From NCBI GenBank assembly GCA_035560235.1, contig DATMAG010000009.1:8624-72623 (forward strand): a stretch of DNA of 64,000 nucleotides. Reading direction: 5' to 3'. Position numbers and translations under genes: made by a program. The DNA is from DASRDU01 sp035560235 (GTDB lineage Bacteria > Acidobacteriota > Blastocatellia > RBC074). Shown one piece after another: positions 16,753 to 26,941 of this stretch; within the stretch, counting starts at the first letter, position 1; each line of letters opens with the position of its first letter. The notes beneath the pieces are model-generated. The model was given only the letters and a program-made list of their open reading frames with translations, made no database searches and was not told where the DNA came from.

Positions 16753-17742
16753 ATGAGTTTATATCGCGCATTTATCGCCGGCATGGGCCACGCGCTGCCT
16801 GAGGCGGTGCTGACCAATGCTGATCTGGAAAAAATCGTCGACACTTCTGATGAGTGGATCACCACTCGCACCGGGATCAAAGTCCGGCACAAGGCCGGGC
16901 CGGATGAATACACTTCAACCTTTGCCACTCGCGCTGCCCGCACCGCGCTTGAACGCGCCGGAGTTGAGGCGGCTGAACTCGACCTGATTATCTGCGCGAC
17001 GGTCTGTCCTGATATGGCGCTGCCTTCGACGGCGGTGCTCATTCAGTCTTATCTGGGCGCGAAGAAGGCGGCGGCTTTTGACATCACGGCAGCCTGCTCG
17101 GGGTTTCTTTATGCGCTCGAAATCGCCCGGCAGTTCATTGCGACCGGCGTGCACCAGAACATTCTGATCATCGGCGCTGAACTGCTGACGCGCTACGTTG
17201 ATTACACCGACCGCAGCACCTGCGTGATTTTCGGTGACGGCGCGGGCGCAGCGGTCATCAGACGTTCGCCTGATGGCAGACGCGGCGTGCTGGCCGCGCG
17301 CATTCAGTCGGACGGCGATTTCGCCGAGTTCCTTTACATTCCCGGCGGCGGCACGCGCATTCCGGCTTCGCACGATTCGGTGGATCAGCGCCAGCATTTC
17401 ATCAAGATGAAGGGCAACGAACTGTTCAAGGTGGCCGTGCGTTCGATGGAAGACCTCTCGCGCCGGGTGCTTGATGAAGTGAAGATGACGGCTGGCGATA
17501 TTGACCTGCTGGTTCCGCATCAGGCCAATCAGCGCATCACTGATGCCGTTGCAGACCGGCTCGGCATTCCTTCAGAGAAGGTCTACTCAAACATCGCGCA
17601 GATCGGCAACACCTCATCCGCTTCGATTCCGATCTGTCTTGATGAACTGAGCGAAGCGGGCCGCCTGAAACCCGGAATGACGGTAATGCTGACCTCGTTC
17701 GGCGCAGGCACAACGTGGGGTTCAGCCCTGCTGAGATGGTAA
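16753..17742 (+). CDS. fabH: beta-ketoacyl-ACP synthase III
   Basis: 329 residues; condenses acetyl-CoA or another starter with malonyl-ACP to begin fatty-acid synthesis. The catalytic triad is complete: Cys115 (ITAACSGFLYAL), His in PHQANQRI and Asn in IGNTSSAS. The DEWITTRTGI motif near the N-terminus is typical. A strong ribosome site, GGGGAGGAG, lies just before ATG 16753. Starter specificity (straight or branched) is not readable. Confidence 0.97.
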   Translation: MSLYRAFIAGMGHALPEAVLTNADLEKIVDTSDEWITTRTGIKVRHKAGPDEYTSTFATRAARTALERAGVEAAELDLIICATVCPDMALPSTAVLIQSYLGAKKAAAFDITAACSGFLYALEIARQFIATGVHQNILIIGAELLTRYVDYTDRSTCVIFGDGAGAAVIRRSPDGRRGVLAARIQSDGDFAEFLYIPGGGTRIPASHDSVDQRQHFIKMKGNELFKVAVRSMEDLSRRVLDEVKMTAGDIDLLVPHQANQRITDAVADRLGIPSEKVYSNIAQIGNTSSASIPICLDELSEAGRLKPGMTVMLTSFGAGTTWGSALLRW

Positions 17743-17745
17743 GGA

Positions 17746-17804
17746 AATAGTGGTCAGTGGAAAGAGAGTTTCTCTTCACTCACCACTGACCACTAACCAC
17801 TATT
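17746..17804. repeat. CCACTGACCACTAACCACT-family hairpin between fabH and fabD
   Basis: AATAGTGGTCAGTGG (17746-17760) faces CCACTGACCACTA (17783-17795). Inside it, AAGAGA and TCTCTT form an inner stem, so the whole gap can fold into one long hairpin. It ends CCACT then five bases before the fabD ATG. Confidence 0.85.
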
Positions 17805-17806
17805 GC

Positions 17807-18763
17807 ATGAGCAAACTCGCATTTATCTTTCCTGGTCAGGGATCGCAGCAGACCGGAATGGGGCGCGATCTGGCTGACAACTTCGCGGTCGCCCGACAGA
17901 CATTTGAGGAAGCAGACGAAGCGCTCGGCTTCAGCCTGAGCGAATTGTGTTTCAACGGGCCGGACGAACAGTTGCAACTGACCGCGAACACGCAGCCGGC
18001 GATTCTCGTTACTTCAGTCGCAGTGTTCCGTGTGCTGACTGAACAGGGCATTCAACCTGATTTCGTGGCCGGGCACAGCCTCGGTGAATACTCGGCGCTG
18101 GTGGCGGCGGGCGCGCTGACGCTCACGGATGCTGTCAGACTGGTGCGGCAGCGCGGGGAACTGATGCAGCAGGCCGTGCCGGTCGGAGTCGGCGCGATGG
18201 CCGCGATTATGGGTCTGGATGCCGAACAGGTGACAGCGGCTTGTGAAGCGGCGGCGCAGGGACAGATCTGTTCGCCCGCGAATTTCAATTCGCCCGTTCA
18301 GGTCGTCATTGCCGGAAACAAAGAGGCCGTTGAGCGCGCCGTCAGTGAATGTCAGCAGCGCGGCGCAAGAAAGGCCGTGATGCTGAAAGTAAGCGCGCCT
18401 TTCCACTGCGCCCTGATGATGCCCGCGCAGGAAGGAATGAGCGAGCCGCTCAACGCCACAGCCTTTCGTGACTGCGCCGTGCCGCTCGTCAACAACGCTG
18501 ACGCGCGGCTGATCACGTCAGGCGCTGAAGCCCGCGACGGGCTGATCCGGCAGATTTCATCGCCCGTGCGCTGGACTGAAAGCGTCGGCGTAATGCTCGC
18601 GCAGGGCGTGACCACATTTATCGAGGTCGGTCCGGGCCGGGTGCTGACCGGACTGGTCAAATCAATCAGTAAGGAACCGGTGCTGTTCAATGTCGAAAAC
18701 ACTGAAAGCCTGAACGCCTGTCTGGCAAGGCTCAGTGAGCAGTCAGCGCCGAATGCACAGTAA
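17807..18763 (+). CDS. fabD: malonyl-CoA:ACP transacylase
   Basis: 318 residues from ATG 17807, which matches the family start MSKLAFIFPGQGSQ. An upstream in-frame start at 17750 would read through the repeat and is rejected. Ser91 in GHSLGEYSALVAAG is the nucleophile, and the Gln of GQGSQ is in place. The active-site histidine region reads VSAPFHCALMMPA. It loads malonyl groups onto ACP. There is no Shine-Dalgarno sequence. The fabH-fabD gap is taken up by a repeat hairpin. Confidence 0.96.
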   Translation: MSKLAFIFPGQGSQQTGMGRDLADNFAVARQTFEEADEALGFSLSELCFNGPDEQLQLTANTQPAILVTSVAVFRVLTEQGIQPDFVAGHSLGEYSALVAAGALTLTDAVRLVRQRGELMQQAVPVGVGAMAAIMGLDAEQVTAACEAAAQGQICSPANFNSPVQVVIAGNKEAVERAVSECQQRGARKAVMLKVSAPFHCALMMPAQEGMSEPLNATAFRDCAVPLVNNADARLITSGAEARDGLIRQISSPVRWTESVGVMLAQGVTTFIEVGPGRVLTGLVKSISKEPVLFNVENTESLNACLARLSEQSAPNAQ

Positions 18764-18785
18764 TGGCAATCGCAATCTCAGAATC

Positions 18786-19529
18786 ATGTTCAATCTGACC
18801 GGACAAATCGCACTCGTAACGGGCGGATCGCAGGGCATTGGCCGCGCTGCGGCGCTGGTGCTGGCCGGGCTTGGGGCTGACGTGGCTGTGATGGCGCGCA
18901 CGGCTGAGAAGTGTGAAGCCGTTGCTGAAGAGATTCGCGCCAAAGGCCGTCGCGCGCTGGCCGTTCCGGGCGATCTGGCGCAGCCTGAAGAGATCGAAGC
19001 CGCCGCAAAGCGTGTGGCCGCTGAACTCGGTCCCGTCAGCATTCTCGTCAACAACGCCGCGATCACTCGTGACGGACTGGCGCTGCGAATGAAACGCGAT
19101 GACTGGGACGCCGTCATCAACACCAACCTGACCGGGGTTTTTCTGATGACGCAGCAGGTCCTGCCGATGATGACGAAGGCGCGGCGCGGGCGCATCATCA
19201 ATCTGACTTCGGTCGTCGCGCAGGCGGGCAATGTCGGGCAGGCCAATTACATCGCGGCCAAGGCGGGACTCATCGGCCTGACGAAGGCGCTGGCGAAGGA
19301 GTATGCCGCGCGCAATATTACCGTTAATGCGATTGCGCCAGGTTACATTGAAACGCCGATGACGGAAGTGATGAATGAGCAGGCAAAGGAAGCCCTGCTC
19401 GCGCAGGTGCCGCTCAAACGAGCAGGCACTGATCTCGATATTGCATACGCAGTTGCTTTTCTGGCCTCAGATGAGGCAGGCTATATCACTGGTCACGTGC
19501 TCAATGTGAATGGCGGAATGTATATGTGA
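18786..19529 (+). CDS. fabG: 3-oxoacyl-ACP reductase
   Basis: 247 residues from ATG 18786, the start that gives the family's usual N-terminus. Starts at 18753 or 18735, inside the fabD end, are possible but less likely. NADP-binding TGGSQGIG at 12-19, NNAAITRD, and the Ser-Tyr-Lys triad (LTSVVAQAG then YIAAK). It ends with VNGGMYM, the classical FabG tail. It reduces 3-oxoacyl-ACP in chain elongation. Only 22 bases separate it from fabD. Confidence 0.95.
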   Translation: MFNLTGQIALVTGGSQGIGRAAALVLAGLGADVAVMARTAEKCEAVAEEIRAKGRRALAVPGDLAQPEEIEAAAKRVAAELGPVSILVNNAAITRDGLALRMKRDDWDAVINTNLTGVFLMTQQVLPMMTKARRGRIINLTSVVAQAGNVGQANYIAAKAGLIGLTKALAKEYAARNITVNAIAPGYIETPMTEVMNEQAKEALLAQVPLKRAGTDLDIAYAVAFLASDEAGYITGHVLNVNGGMYM

Positions 19530-19622
19530 AGGCAGAAGGCGGAAGAGGGAAGGCGGAATTGAGGAACTGCGAGGCCGTTTCTGAAATTCCACTCCGCATT
19601 TCGCGCTCCGCACTCCGCACTC
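19530..19622. repeat. GGCGGAATTGAGG / CACTCCGCATTC-family repeat between fabG and acpP
   Basis: The gap contains purine-rich units (ggcagaaggcggaagaggg, aaggcggaatt) and then the complementary pyrimidine-rich units (ccactccgcatttcgcg, ctccgcactccgcactc). The arms pair imperfectly. The same CACTCCGCATTC words occur after mutS at about 8850. Confidence 0.65.
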
Positions 19623-19649
19623 AGAATAACTTACTACTGGAGGATACCA

Positions 19650-19892
19650 ATGGCAGCAGAAGCAATTGAGGAAAAAGTCAGACAGATCATCGTGGATGAA
19701 CTGGGAGTTGAAGAGTCAGAAGTGACTCCGAATGCGCGTTTCATTGATGACCTCGGCGCCGATTCGCTCGACACGGTGGAACTGGTCATGCGCTTTGAAG
19801 AGGAGTTCGGCATTGAGATCCCGGATGAGGATGCTGAAAAGATCCTGAGCGTGCGTGATGCGATCACTTACATCGAACAGCATCAGAAGTAG
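19650..19892 (+). CDS. acpP: acyl carrier protein
   Basis: 80 residues, acidic and helical. The phosphopantetheine attachment serine is Ser39 in GADSLDTVELVM. TGGAGG lies nine bases before the ATG. It carries the growing acyl chain for the Fab enzymes encoded around it. Length and sequence are standard. Confidence 0.98.
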   Translation: MAAEAIEEKVRQIIVDELGVEESEVTPNARFIDDLGADSLDTVELVMRFEEEFGIEIPDEDAEKILSVRDAITYIEQHQK

Positions 19893-19921
19893 CTGAAAGC
19901 GGGCTTAAGATGAAATGGCAG

Positions 19922-19959
19922 TCAGGCTGATTCCCAGGACAGCGCGGGAATCGGCCTGA
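19922..19959. repeat. 14-bp-arm hairpin between acpP and fabF
   Basis: TCAGGCTGATTCCC (19922-19935) pairs with GGGAATCGGCCTGA (19946-19959), with one G-U pair and a 10-base loop. No long T-run follows. It could attenuate read-through so that acpP is expressed above fabF, or protect the acpP message 3' end. That role is inference. Confidence 0.75.
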
Positions 19960-20031
19960 GTTGCTTTAGTCCAGGCCTGATGCCTCAAACCTGCCATCAG
20001 GCTGCAACCCCAAAACAGAAGAACAATTCTC

Positions 20032-21282
20032 GTGAGCAACGAATTCACCAGACGACGGGTAGTGATTACAGGCATCGGCCTCATCAGTCCCCTCGGCAAT
20101 ACAACCAGTGAGACCTGGGCCGGGCTGATTGCAGGCCGCAGCGGAGTTGATTACATCACCCGCTTCGATACCAGTCAGCATGCCGTCAAAATCGCCGCCG
20201 AGACGAAACATTTCGATCCGCTGAAGTTCATCCCCAAAAAAGAGATCAAGAAGATGGACTATTACATCTTCTACGCCGTCGCTGCCGCCCAGGAGGCGCT
20301 TGCGGATTCGGGTCTGAAGATCACGGAAGAGAACGCCGAAGAGATCGGCGCTTACATCGGCAGCGGCATCGGCGGTTTCGGCGTCTTCGAGCGTGAGCAT
20401 TCAAAGATGCTGGAAGGCGGCCCTGATCGCATTTCGCCATTCTTTATTCCGGCTTCGATCATCAATCTCGCTGCCGGGTATGTCTCGATTTACAACGGCC
20501 TGAAAGGGCCGAACTCGGCCACGGCGACGGCCTGCAGTTCGGGCGCGCACGCCATCGGCGACAGTTTCAGAATCATTGAGCGCGGCGATGCGGTGGCGAT
20601 GGTCTGCGGCGGAACCGAAGGCGTCATCACGCCGATGTGCGTCGGCGGCTTTGCGGCGATGCGTGCCCTTTCAACGCGCAATGATGATCCGCAGTCGGCC
20701 TCGCGGCCCTTCGATCAGGCCCGCGACGGGTTCGTGGTCGGCGAAGGCGCAGGGATTCTGATTCTTGAAGAACTCGAACACGCCAGGGCGCGTGGCGCGC
20801 GGATTTATGCTGAAGTGGTCGGCTACGGGATGACGAGCGATGCCTTTCACATCACGCTGCCTGATCTCGACGGCCCGCGCCGGGTCATGCTCAAGGCGAT
20901 AAAGGATGCCGGAATTGAGCCGAACCAGGTGGATTACATCAATGTGCATGGCACTTCGACGCCCGCCGGAGACAAGAACGAAACCAACGCGATCAAGGCC
21001 GCCTTTGGCGATCACGCCTACCAGCTCGCTGCGAGTTCGACCAAATCCATGACCGGCCATCTGCTCGGCGGGGCCGGCGGGCTTGAAGGCGGCATCACGG
21101 CGCTGGCCGTTCACCATCAGCTCCTGCCGCCGACCATCAATCTTGAAAATCCCGACCCGGAATGCGACCTGGATTATGTGCCGAACGAAGCGCGGCAGGC
21201 GACCGTCAGATATGCGCTTTCCAACAGCTTCGGCTTCGGCGGCACCAATGCGGCACTGCTCTTCAAGCGATATGAGGAGTAG
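20032..21282 (+). CDS. fabF: beta-ketoacyl-ACP synthase II
   Basis: 416 residues starting with GTG at 20032 (MSNEFTRRRVVITGIGLISPLG), without a clear ribosome site. The catalytic Cys is in TATACSSGAHAIGD, the two His in VHGTSTPAGDKNETN and KSMTGHLLGGAGG. The C-terminus SNSFGFGGTNAALLFKRY is typical. It elongates acyl-ACP with malonyl-ACP. Last gene of the fatty-acid cluster, followed by an intrinsic-terminator-like hairpin. Confidence 0.97.
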   Translation: MSNEFTRRRVVITGIGLISPLGNTTSETWAGLIAGRSGVDYITRFDTSQHAVKIAAETKHFDPLKFIPKKEIKKMDYYIFYAVAAAQEALADSGLKITEENAEEIGAYIGSGIGGFGVFEREHSKMLEGGPDRISPFFIPASIINLAAGYVSIYNGLKGPNSATATACSSGAHAIGDSFRIIERGDAVAMVCGGTEGVITPMCVGGFAAMRALSTRNDDPQSASRPFDQARDGFVVGEGAGILILEELEHARARGARIYAEVVGYGMTSDAFHITLPDLDGPRRVMLKAIKDAGIEPNQVDYINVHGTSTPAGDKNETNAIKAAFGDHAYQLAASSTKSMTGHLLGGAGGLEGGITALAVHHQLLPPTINLENPDPECDLDYVPNEARQATVRYALSNSFGFGGTNAALLFKRYEE

Positions 21283-21308
21283 CAGCCTGTTCAGCCTGGC
21301 AATTCAGA

Positions 21309-21352
21309 AGGCAGGAAGCGGCGAAAGCGCAGTTTCCTGCTTTTCATTTTGA
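21309..21352 (+). terminator. intrinsic terminator after fabF
   Basis: GCAGGAA (21311-21317) pairs with TTCCTGC (21334-21340), with further GCG/CGC pairing inside, and TTTTCATTTT follows. It lies about 30 bases after the fabF stop and would close the fab cluster. Confidence 0.65.
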
Positions 21353-21609
21353 AGGAGCGGGCCGGATTGAAGTTTAACTGATCTGCGGTTGAGACCGCCG
21401 GGTTGTCGCTGCTGCCTTCTTGTTGTATAAGACGAATGGCTGAATGAGCGTTCATTCAGCCCCTGTAACTTTCATGTTCCAGAGTCCCACCACGAAGCCG
21501 GAGGACCTTCAGTCAGCCTGAAGCGTTGCAGCGCAATTTTCGTGGCTCAGTAACTGATGATTTATCCCGGGGCTGCTTTCGCCCTGATTCAGACCTGACA
21601 GGATCACCT
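21353..21609 (+). promoter_or_regulatory. promoter and leader of the etf cluster
   Basis: TTGTCG (21403-21408) and TATAAG (21426-21431), 17 bases apart, make a plausible sigma-70 promoter. The transcript would begin close to a perfect 10-bp hairpin (21438-21461, GGCTGAATGA/TCATTCAGCC, 4-base loop), leaving a leader of about 170 bases before etfB. No gene is supported in this stretch. The hairpin could be a transcript-stabilising 5' structure or an operator; I recognise no riboswitch. Confidence 0.5.
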
Positions 21610-22389
<780 letters not shown>

Positions 22390-22450
22390 GGAATGATTGA
22401 AGGCCGGGAGATGAAGAATGAACGGCATTCCTTCACTACCGCGGCCACGT

Positions 22451-22468
22451 TGTCCGGCGCGCCGGACA
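22451..22468. repeat. perfect 18-base palindrome between etfB and the next gene
   Basis: TGTCCGGCGCGCCGGACA equals its own reverse complement over all 18 bases. It falls 36 bases before the preferred GTG start of the following gene. It may be an operator or an RNA hairpin within the polycistronic message. Confidence 0.75.
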
Positions 22469-22503
22469 CACGAGACCAGGAATCAGCGAAAGCGGAGAAG
22501 TCT

Positions 22504-22824
22504 GTGAACGAAAATCTCAAACCCGAAGAGCGGCTGAAACTGCTGCGCGCCAGAGCGCAGGCCATCCAGGCGCTCTTTGAAGAAAATCAGAGCAATCGTC
22601 AAACGGCGGAGAGGTCGGCAGATGAACGTCAGGAGTTGCAGCGAGCGCGTGAAGCCGAACCGCCCGACAACCTGCTCAAGCCTGATCATCTGGGGTTGTT
22701 TCTGCGTTCGCTCAGTTCGCGGCTCAATCACGCCATTGATGAAATCCGCGCCTCATCCAACGATCTGGAAAGCCTGAATGACGAAGTCAGACGCATTGAA
22801 CAAATGCTCGGAAGGGATCATTGA
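22504..22824 (+). CDS. small helical/coiled-coil protein encoded between etfB and etfA
   Basis: Not recognised. From GTG 22504 (GGAG six bases upstream) it is 106 residues. Starts at 22393 or 22411 are open but would make the 18-base palindrome coding and have poor ribosome sites. The protein is hydrophilic and highly charged, rich in Glu, Arg, Leu and Gln (EERLKLLRARAQAIQALFEE, ERQELQRARE, LNDEVRRIEQML). It shows heptad-like spacing at both ends and no signal or membrane segment. It lies seven bases before etfA, so it is translated with the ETF subunits and may act as an assembly or partner protein; this is inference from position. Confidence 0.75.
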   Translation: MNENLKPEERLKLLRARAQAIQALFEENQSNRQTAERSADERQELQRAREAEPPDNLLKPDHLGLFLRSLSSRLNHAIDEIRASSNDLESLNDEVRRIEQMLGRDH

Positions 22825-22831
22825 ATAAATT

Positions 22832-23815
<984 letters not shown>

Positions 23816-23819
23816 AAAA

Positions 23820-23902
23820 GCAGTGGTTAGTGGTCAGTGGCTGGTGGTTAGTGGCGCGGCAATACGTCTGATTACCGGGAACTGATCACCGGGCACTGAC
23901 CG
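23820..23902. repeat. CAGTGGTTAGTGGTC-family repeat between etfA and the Rpn-like gene
   Basis: CAGTGGTTAGTGGTCAGTGG (from 23821) is followed by CTGGTGGTTAGTGG, then by degenerate inverted words (ACTGATCACC, GCACTGACC) near the next start codon. It is the fourth copy of this family in the window and the most diverged at its right end. Confidence 0.75.
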
Positions 23903-23908
23903 GCTGCG

Positions 23909-24898
23909 ATGATTGACCACGACCGGTTATTCAAGGAACTGCTGACGACGTTCTTTGTCGAATTTGTCGAGTTGTTTCTGCCCGATGCCTTTGAACTGCT
24001 GGATCCCGGATCAGTCACATTTCTGGACAAGGAAGTATTTACTGATGTGACTTCGGGTGAAAAGCACGAAGTTGATCTGGTCGCCAGAGTGCGTTTTCAG
24101 GGGCGGGAAGCGTTCTTTCTCATTCACATCGAAAGCCAGTCTGACCTGCGCGCGTGGTCGCCGGAACGAATGTTCATCTACTTTGCGCGGCTCTATGAAA
24201 AATACCGGCTGCCGGTCTTTCCGGTCGTGGTCTTTACCTTCGATTCGCCGCGCGCTCCGCAGCCTGATTTTCACCGCGTCGGATTTCCTGAATGGCGCGT
24301 GCTGGATTTCAATTTTCGGGTGATTCAGTTGAACCGGCTGGACTGGCGTGATTATCTGAAGCGTGAGAACCCGGCGGCGACTGCGCTGATGGCCAGGATG
24401 TGCATGAGCCGGCAGGAGCGTCGGCGCGTCAAATACGAATGCCTGCGCCTGATTGCGACCTTGAAAACTGATCCCGCCCGCATGCGGCTGATTGCCGGAT
24501 TCGTGGATGTTTACCTGCGACTCAGTGCCGAAGAAGAGCAGTGGGTCAGGCGGCAGTTGCGGAAACTTGATCCGGCAGCGAGGAGGAAACTTATGCAGAT
24601 TACGACCAGTTGGGAAGAGAAGGGCTTGCAGAAAGGCCTGCAGAAAGGCCTGCAGCAGGGACGACAGGAAGGGCGAAGAGAAGGCCGCAGGGAAGGTCTC
24701 AAAAAAGGGAAGCAGGAAGGCAAGGCGGAACTGCTTGTGCGGATGCTCGCCTGGCGCTTCGGCCGACTCTCAAAAACTCTGCGCGGCAGGATTGCCGGGC
24801 TGTCGCCTGAACTGCTGGATCGGCTCGGAGAAGCGATTTTCGATCTGCGCGACCAGAAGGCGCTGGCCGGGTGGCTGGATGAACAGGAGGAGAAATAA
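23909..24898 (+). CDS. Rpn/PD-(D/E)XK-type nuclease-like protein with DUF4351-like C-terminus
   Basis: 329 residues. The N-terminus (DHDRLFKELLTTFFVEFVELFLP) is typical of Rpn/YhgA-like recombination-promoting nucleases and related transposase-like proteins. The nuclease core is visible as KHEVDLVARVRF followed by FFLIHIESQS, giving the Asp and the Glu-x-Gln of a PD-(D/E)XK fold. Residues 230-270 are a run of GLQKGLQ/GRREGRREG/GKQEG units, a charged, probably helical spacer. After it comes a DUF4351-like end (LLVRMLAWRFGRLS, LDRLGEAIFDL). There is no Shine-Dalgarno sequence; a repeat precedes it. It sits inside the etf cluster, 14 bases before ETF-quinone oxidoreductase, which looks like a later insertion. 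Confidence 0.85.
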   Translation: MIDHDRLFKELLTTFFVEFVELFLPDAFELLDPGSVTFLDKEVFTDVTSGEKHEVDLVARVRFQGREAFFLIHIESQSDLRAWSPERMFIYFARLYEKYRLPVFPVVVFTFDSPRAPQPDFHRVGFPEWRVLDFNFRVIQLNRLDWRDYLKRENPAATALMARMCMSRQERRRVKYECLRLIATLKTDPARMRLIAGFVDVYLRLSAEEEQWVRRQLRKLDPAARRKLMQITTSWEEKGLQKGLQKGLQQGRQEGRREGRREGLKKGKQEGKAELLVRMLAWRFGRLSKTLRGRIAGLSPELLDRLGEAIFDLRDQKALAGWLDEQEEK

Positions 24899-24912
24899 TC
24901 TCATTTCCGATT

Positions 24913-26619
24913 ATGGACAACGTCGAACGCGAAAGTCTTGATCTGGATGTTTTGTTTGTCGGCGCAGGCCCGGCCTCACTGGCCGGAGCTTATCGCCTGA
25001 GACAGTTGATCAGTCAGCACAACGAAAACGCTGCTCAGACGGGCGCGAAACCGCTGGATGAAATTTCCATCGGCATCATTGAAAAGGGCCGCGAAGTCGG
25101 GTCGCACATCATCTCAGGCGCGGTGATGGATCCGCGCGCGATCAGGGAACTGTTGCCTGATTTCAGGGAGCGCGGCTGTCCGCTCGAAGCCGAAGTCACC
25201 GAGGAGGACGTTTCATATTTCACCGCGACGCGCAAGATCAAGGCCCCGATCATTCCGCCGCCGCTCAACAATCACGGCAATTATGTCGTCTCGCTCAACA
25301 AGCTGATTCGCTGGCTCGGCCCGATTGTCGAGGAATCAGGCGTGGATATTTTCCCTGAGTTTCCCGGCGCTGGGATGCTGTATGACGGCAATCGCGTGAT
25401 CGGCGTGCGCACCGGCGACAAGGGCATCGGGCGCGACGGCGAACCGAAGGATAACTTTGAGCCGGGCGTGGACATTCACGCCAAAGTGACCGTGCTTGGC
25501 GAAGGCTCGCGCGGTTCGCTGACCAAAAAGCTGGTTGAGCGGCTCGGACTTGACGAAGGGCGCAACCCGCAGGTCTATGCGTGCGGCGTCAAGGAAATCT
25601 GGGAGATGCCGAAAGGCCGCGTCAAGCCGGGCTGGGTGATGCACACGCTCGGTTATCCGCTGCCGAGCGACACCTTCGGCGGCAGCTTCGTTTACGGCAT
25701 GCAGAACGACCTGCTCGACATCGGTCTTGTGGTCGGGCTGGATTACCGCAATCCGCACACCGATCCGCACCGGCTGTTTCAGCAGTTCAAGCAGCATCCC
25801 TTCATCGCCCGTCTGCTCGAAGGCGGCAAAATGCTGCATTACGGCGCGAAGACGATTCCCGAAGGCGGTTATTTTTCGCAGCCGAAATATTACGGCGACG
25901 GGTTTCTGATCATCGGCGATTCGGCGAGCTTCCTGCAGTCGCAGAAACTCAAGGGCATTCACATGGCGATGCAGTCTGGAATGTTTGCGGCGCAGGCGAT
26001 TTATGAAGCTCTGGTTGCAGACCGCTATGACAACGAACAGATGAAACGCTTCGAGCAGCTCGTGCGCTCAAGCTGGATTGAAAAGGAACTCTACGAGGTT
26101 CGCAATTTTCATCAGGCGTTTGAGCACGGGCGCGTGCGCGGGCTGGTTGAGAGCGGGTTGCAATACCTCACGGGCGGGCGTGGCATTCGCGGCGATCTGC
26201 GCCACGCGAAGGCCGGACACGAGCAGATGCTCAAGCTCAGCGAAATCGGCATCAATCCGCACAGCGGCTTTGCCGCGCTCGATCCGCCGCCGCCGAAATA
26301 CGACAACAAACTGACCTTCGACAAGGTTACTGACGTGTACCGCTCCGGCACTGAACACGACGAGGATCAGCCGCCGCATCTGCACATTCTCGATCCGCAG
26401 GTCTGCATCAATCGCTGCACGCGCGAATACGGCAATCCGTGTCAGCATTTCTGTCCCGCTGCGGTCTACGAAATCGAGGAGGTCAATGGCGGGCGCAGAC
26501 CGAAGCTGAACTTCTCGAACTGCGTGCATTGCAAGACCTGCGACATTATGGATCCGTATCAGATCATTGACTGGGTCACGCCCGAAGGCGGCGGCGGCCC
26601 GAATTACATCAACCTGTAA
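24913..26619 (+). CDS. electron transfer flavoprotein-ubiquinone oxidoreductase
   Basis: 568 residues, the usual length for ETF-QO. The FAD-binding start reads LDVLFVGAGPASLAGAYRL, and the substrate and quinone domains follow (GSHIISGAVMDPRAI, KGIHMAMQSGMFAAQAI). The C-terminal ferredoxin-like domain keeps the [4Fe-4S] cysteines (CINRCTREYGNPCQHFCPA, then FSNCVHCKTCDIMDP). It ends in the family motif GGGGPNYINL. It takes electrons from reduced ETF and reduces membrane quinone. It is the last gene of the etf cluster. Confidence 0.97.
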   Translation: MDNVERESLDLDVLFVGAGPASLAGAYRLRQLISQHNENAAQTGAKPLDEISIGIIEKGREVGSHIISGAVMDPRAIRELLPDFRERGCPLEAEVTEEDVSYFTATRKIKAPIIPPPLNNHGNYVVSLNKLIRWLGPIVEESGVDIFPEFPGAGMLYDGNRVIGVRTGDKGIGRDGEPKDNFEPGVDIHAKVTVLGEGSRGSLTKKLVERLGLDEGRNPQVYACGVKEIWEMPKGRVKPGWVMHTLGYPLPSDTFGGSFVYGMQNDLLDIGLVVGLDYRNPHTDPHRLFQQFKQHPFIARLLEGGKMLHYGAKTIPEGGYFSQPKYYGDGFLIIGDSASFLQSQKLKGIHMAMQSGMFAAQAIYEALVADRYDNEQMKRFEQLVRSSWIEKELYEVRNFHQAFEHGRVRGLVESGLQYLTGGRGIRGDLRHAKAGHEQMLKLSEIGINPHSGFAALDPPPPKYDNKLTFDKVTDVYRSGTEHDEDQPPHLHILDPQVCINRCTREYGNPCQHFCPAAVYEIEEVNGGRRPKLNFSNCVHCKTCDIMDPYQIIDWVTPEGGGGPNYINL

Positions 26620-26626
26620 TTTTATT

Positions 26627-26741
26627 CAGCCACGAATGAGCAGGAATGATCACGAATCCTTTTCGGCCTGAGTTGGGAGTGTCAGCCTGAATCTCCAGGA
26701 TTGAAAGCCGCGATTTGTGATGATTCGTGCAGTCGTGGCTG
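26627..26741. repeat. CAGCCACGAATGA...TCGTGGCTG inverted repeat after ETF-QO
   Basis: CAGCCACGA (26627-26635) pairs with TCGTGGCTG (26733-26741), with further CACGAAT and ATTCGTG words inside. The rest of the 26620-26941 gap holds one weak 57- to 71-codon frame that I do not accept as a gene. Confidence 0.65.
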
Positions 26742-26941
26742 AAGTGTTTTATGAAAGGGGAGCGGGGAGTGGCAACAGCAGAAGCGCGAAATCAGAGTAA
26801 TGATCCGGATTCAGTTGCAGGAAATCGCAAAGCGACGACACTCGGTTGGACGTGCAGCCGCGTTGTGAGCCATCATAATCTCGCGCCTGCTTTCGCGTCT
26901 GTCAGGGAAAAGCAGCCTGAAACAGAGCTGAAGAAAATCTG

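Noticed and set aside
24625..24722. Repeats in the Rpn-like gene as a mobile or VNTR element
   Set aside because: The repeats encode GLQKG/GRREG units, a normal spacer of this protein family, and follow codon structure.
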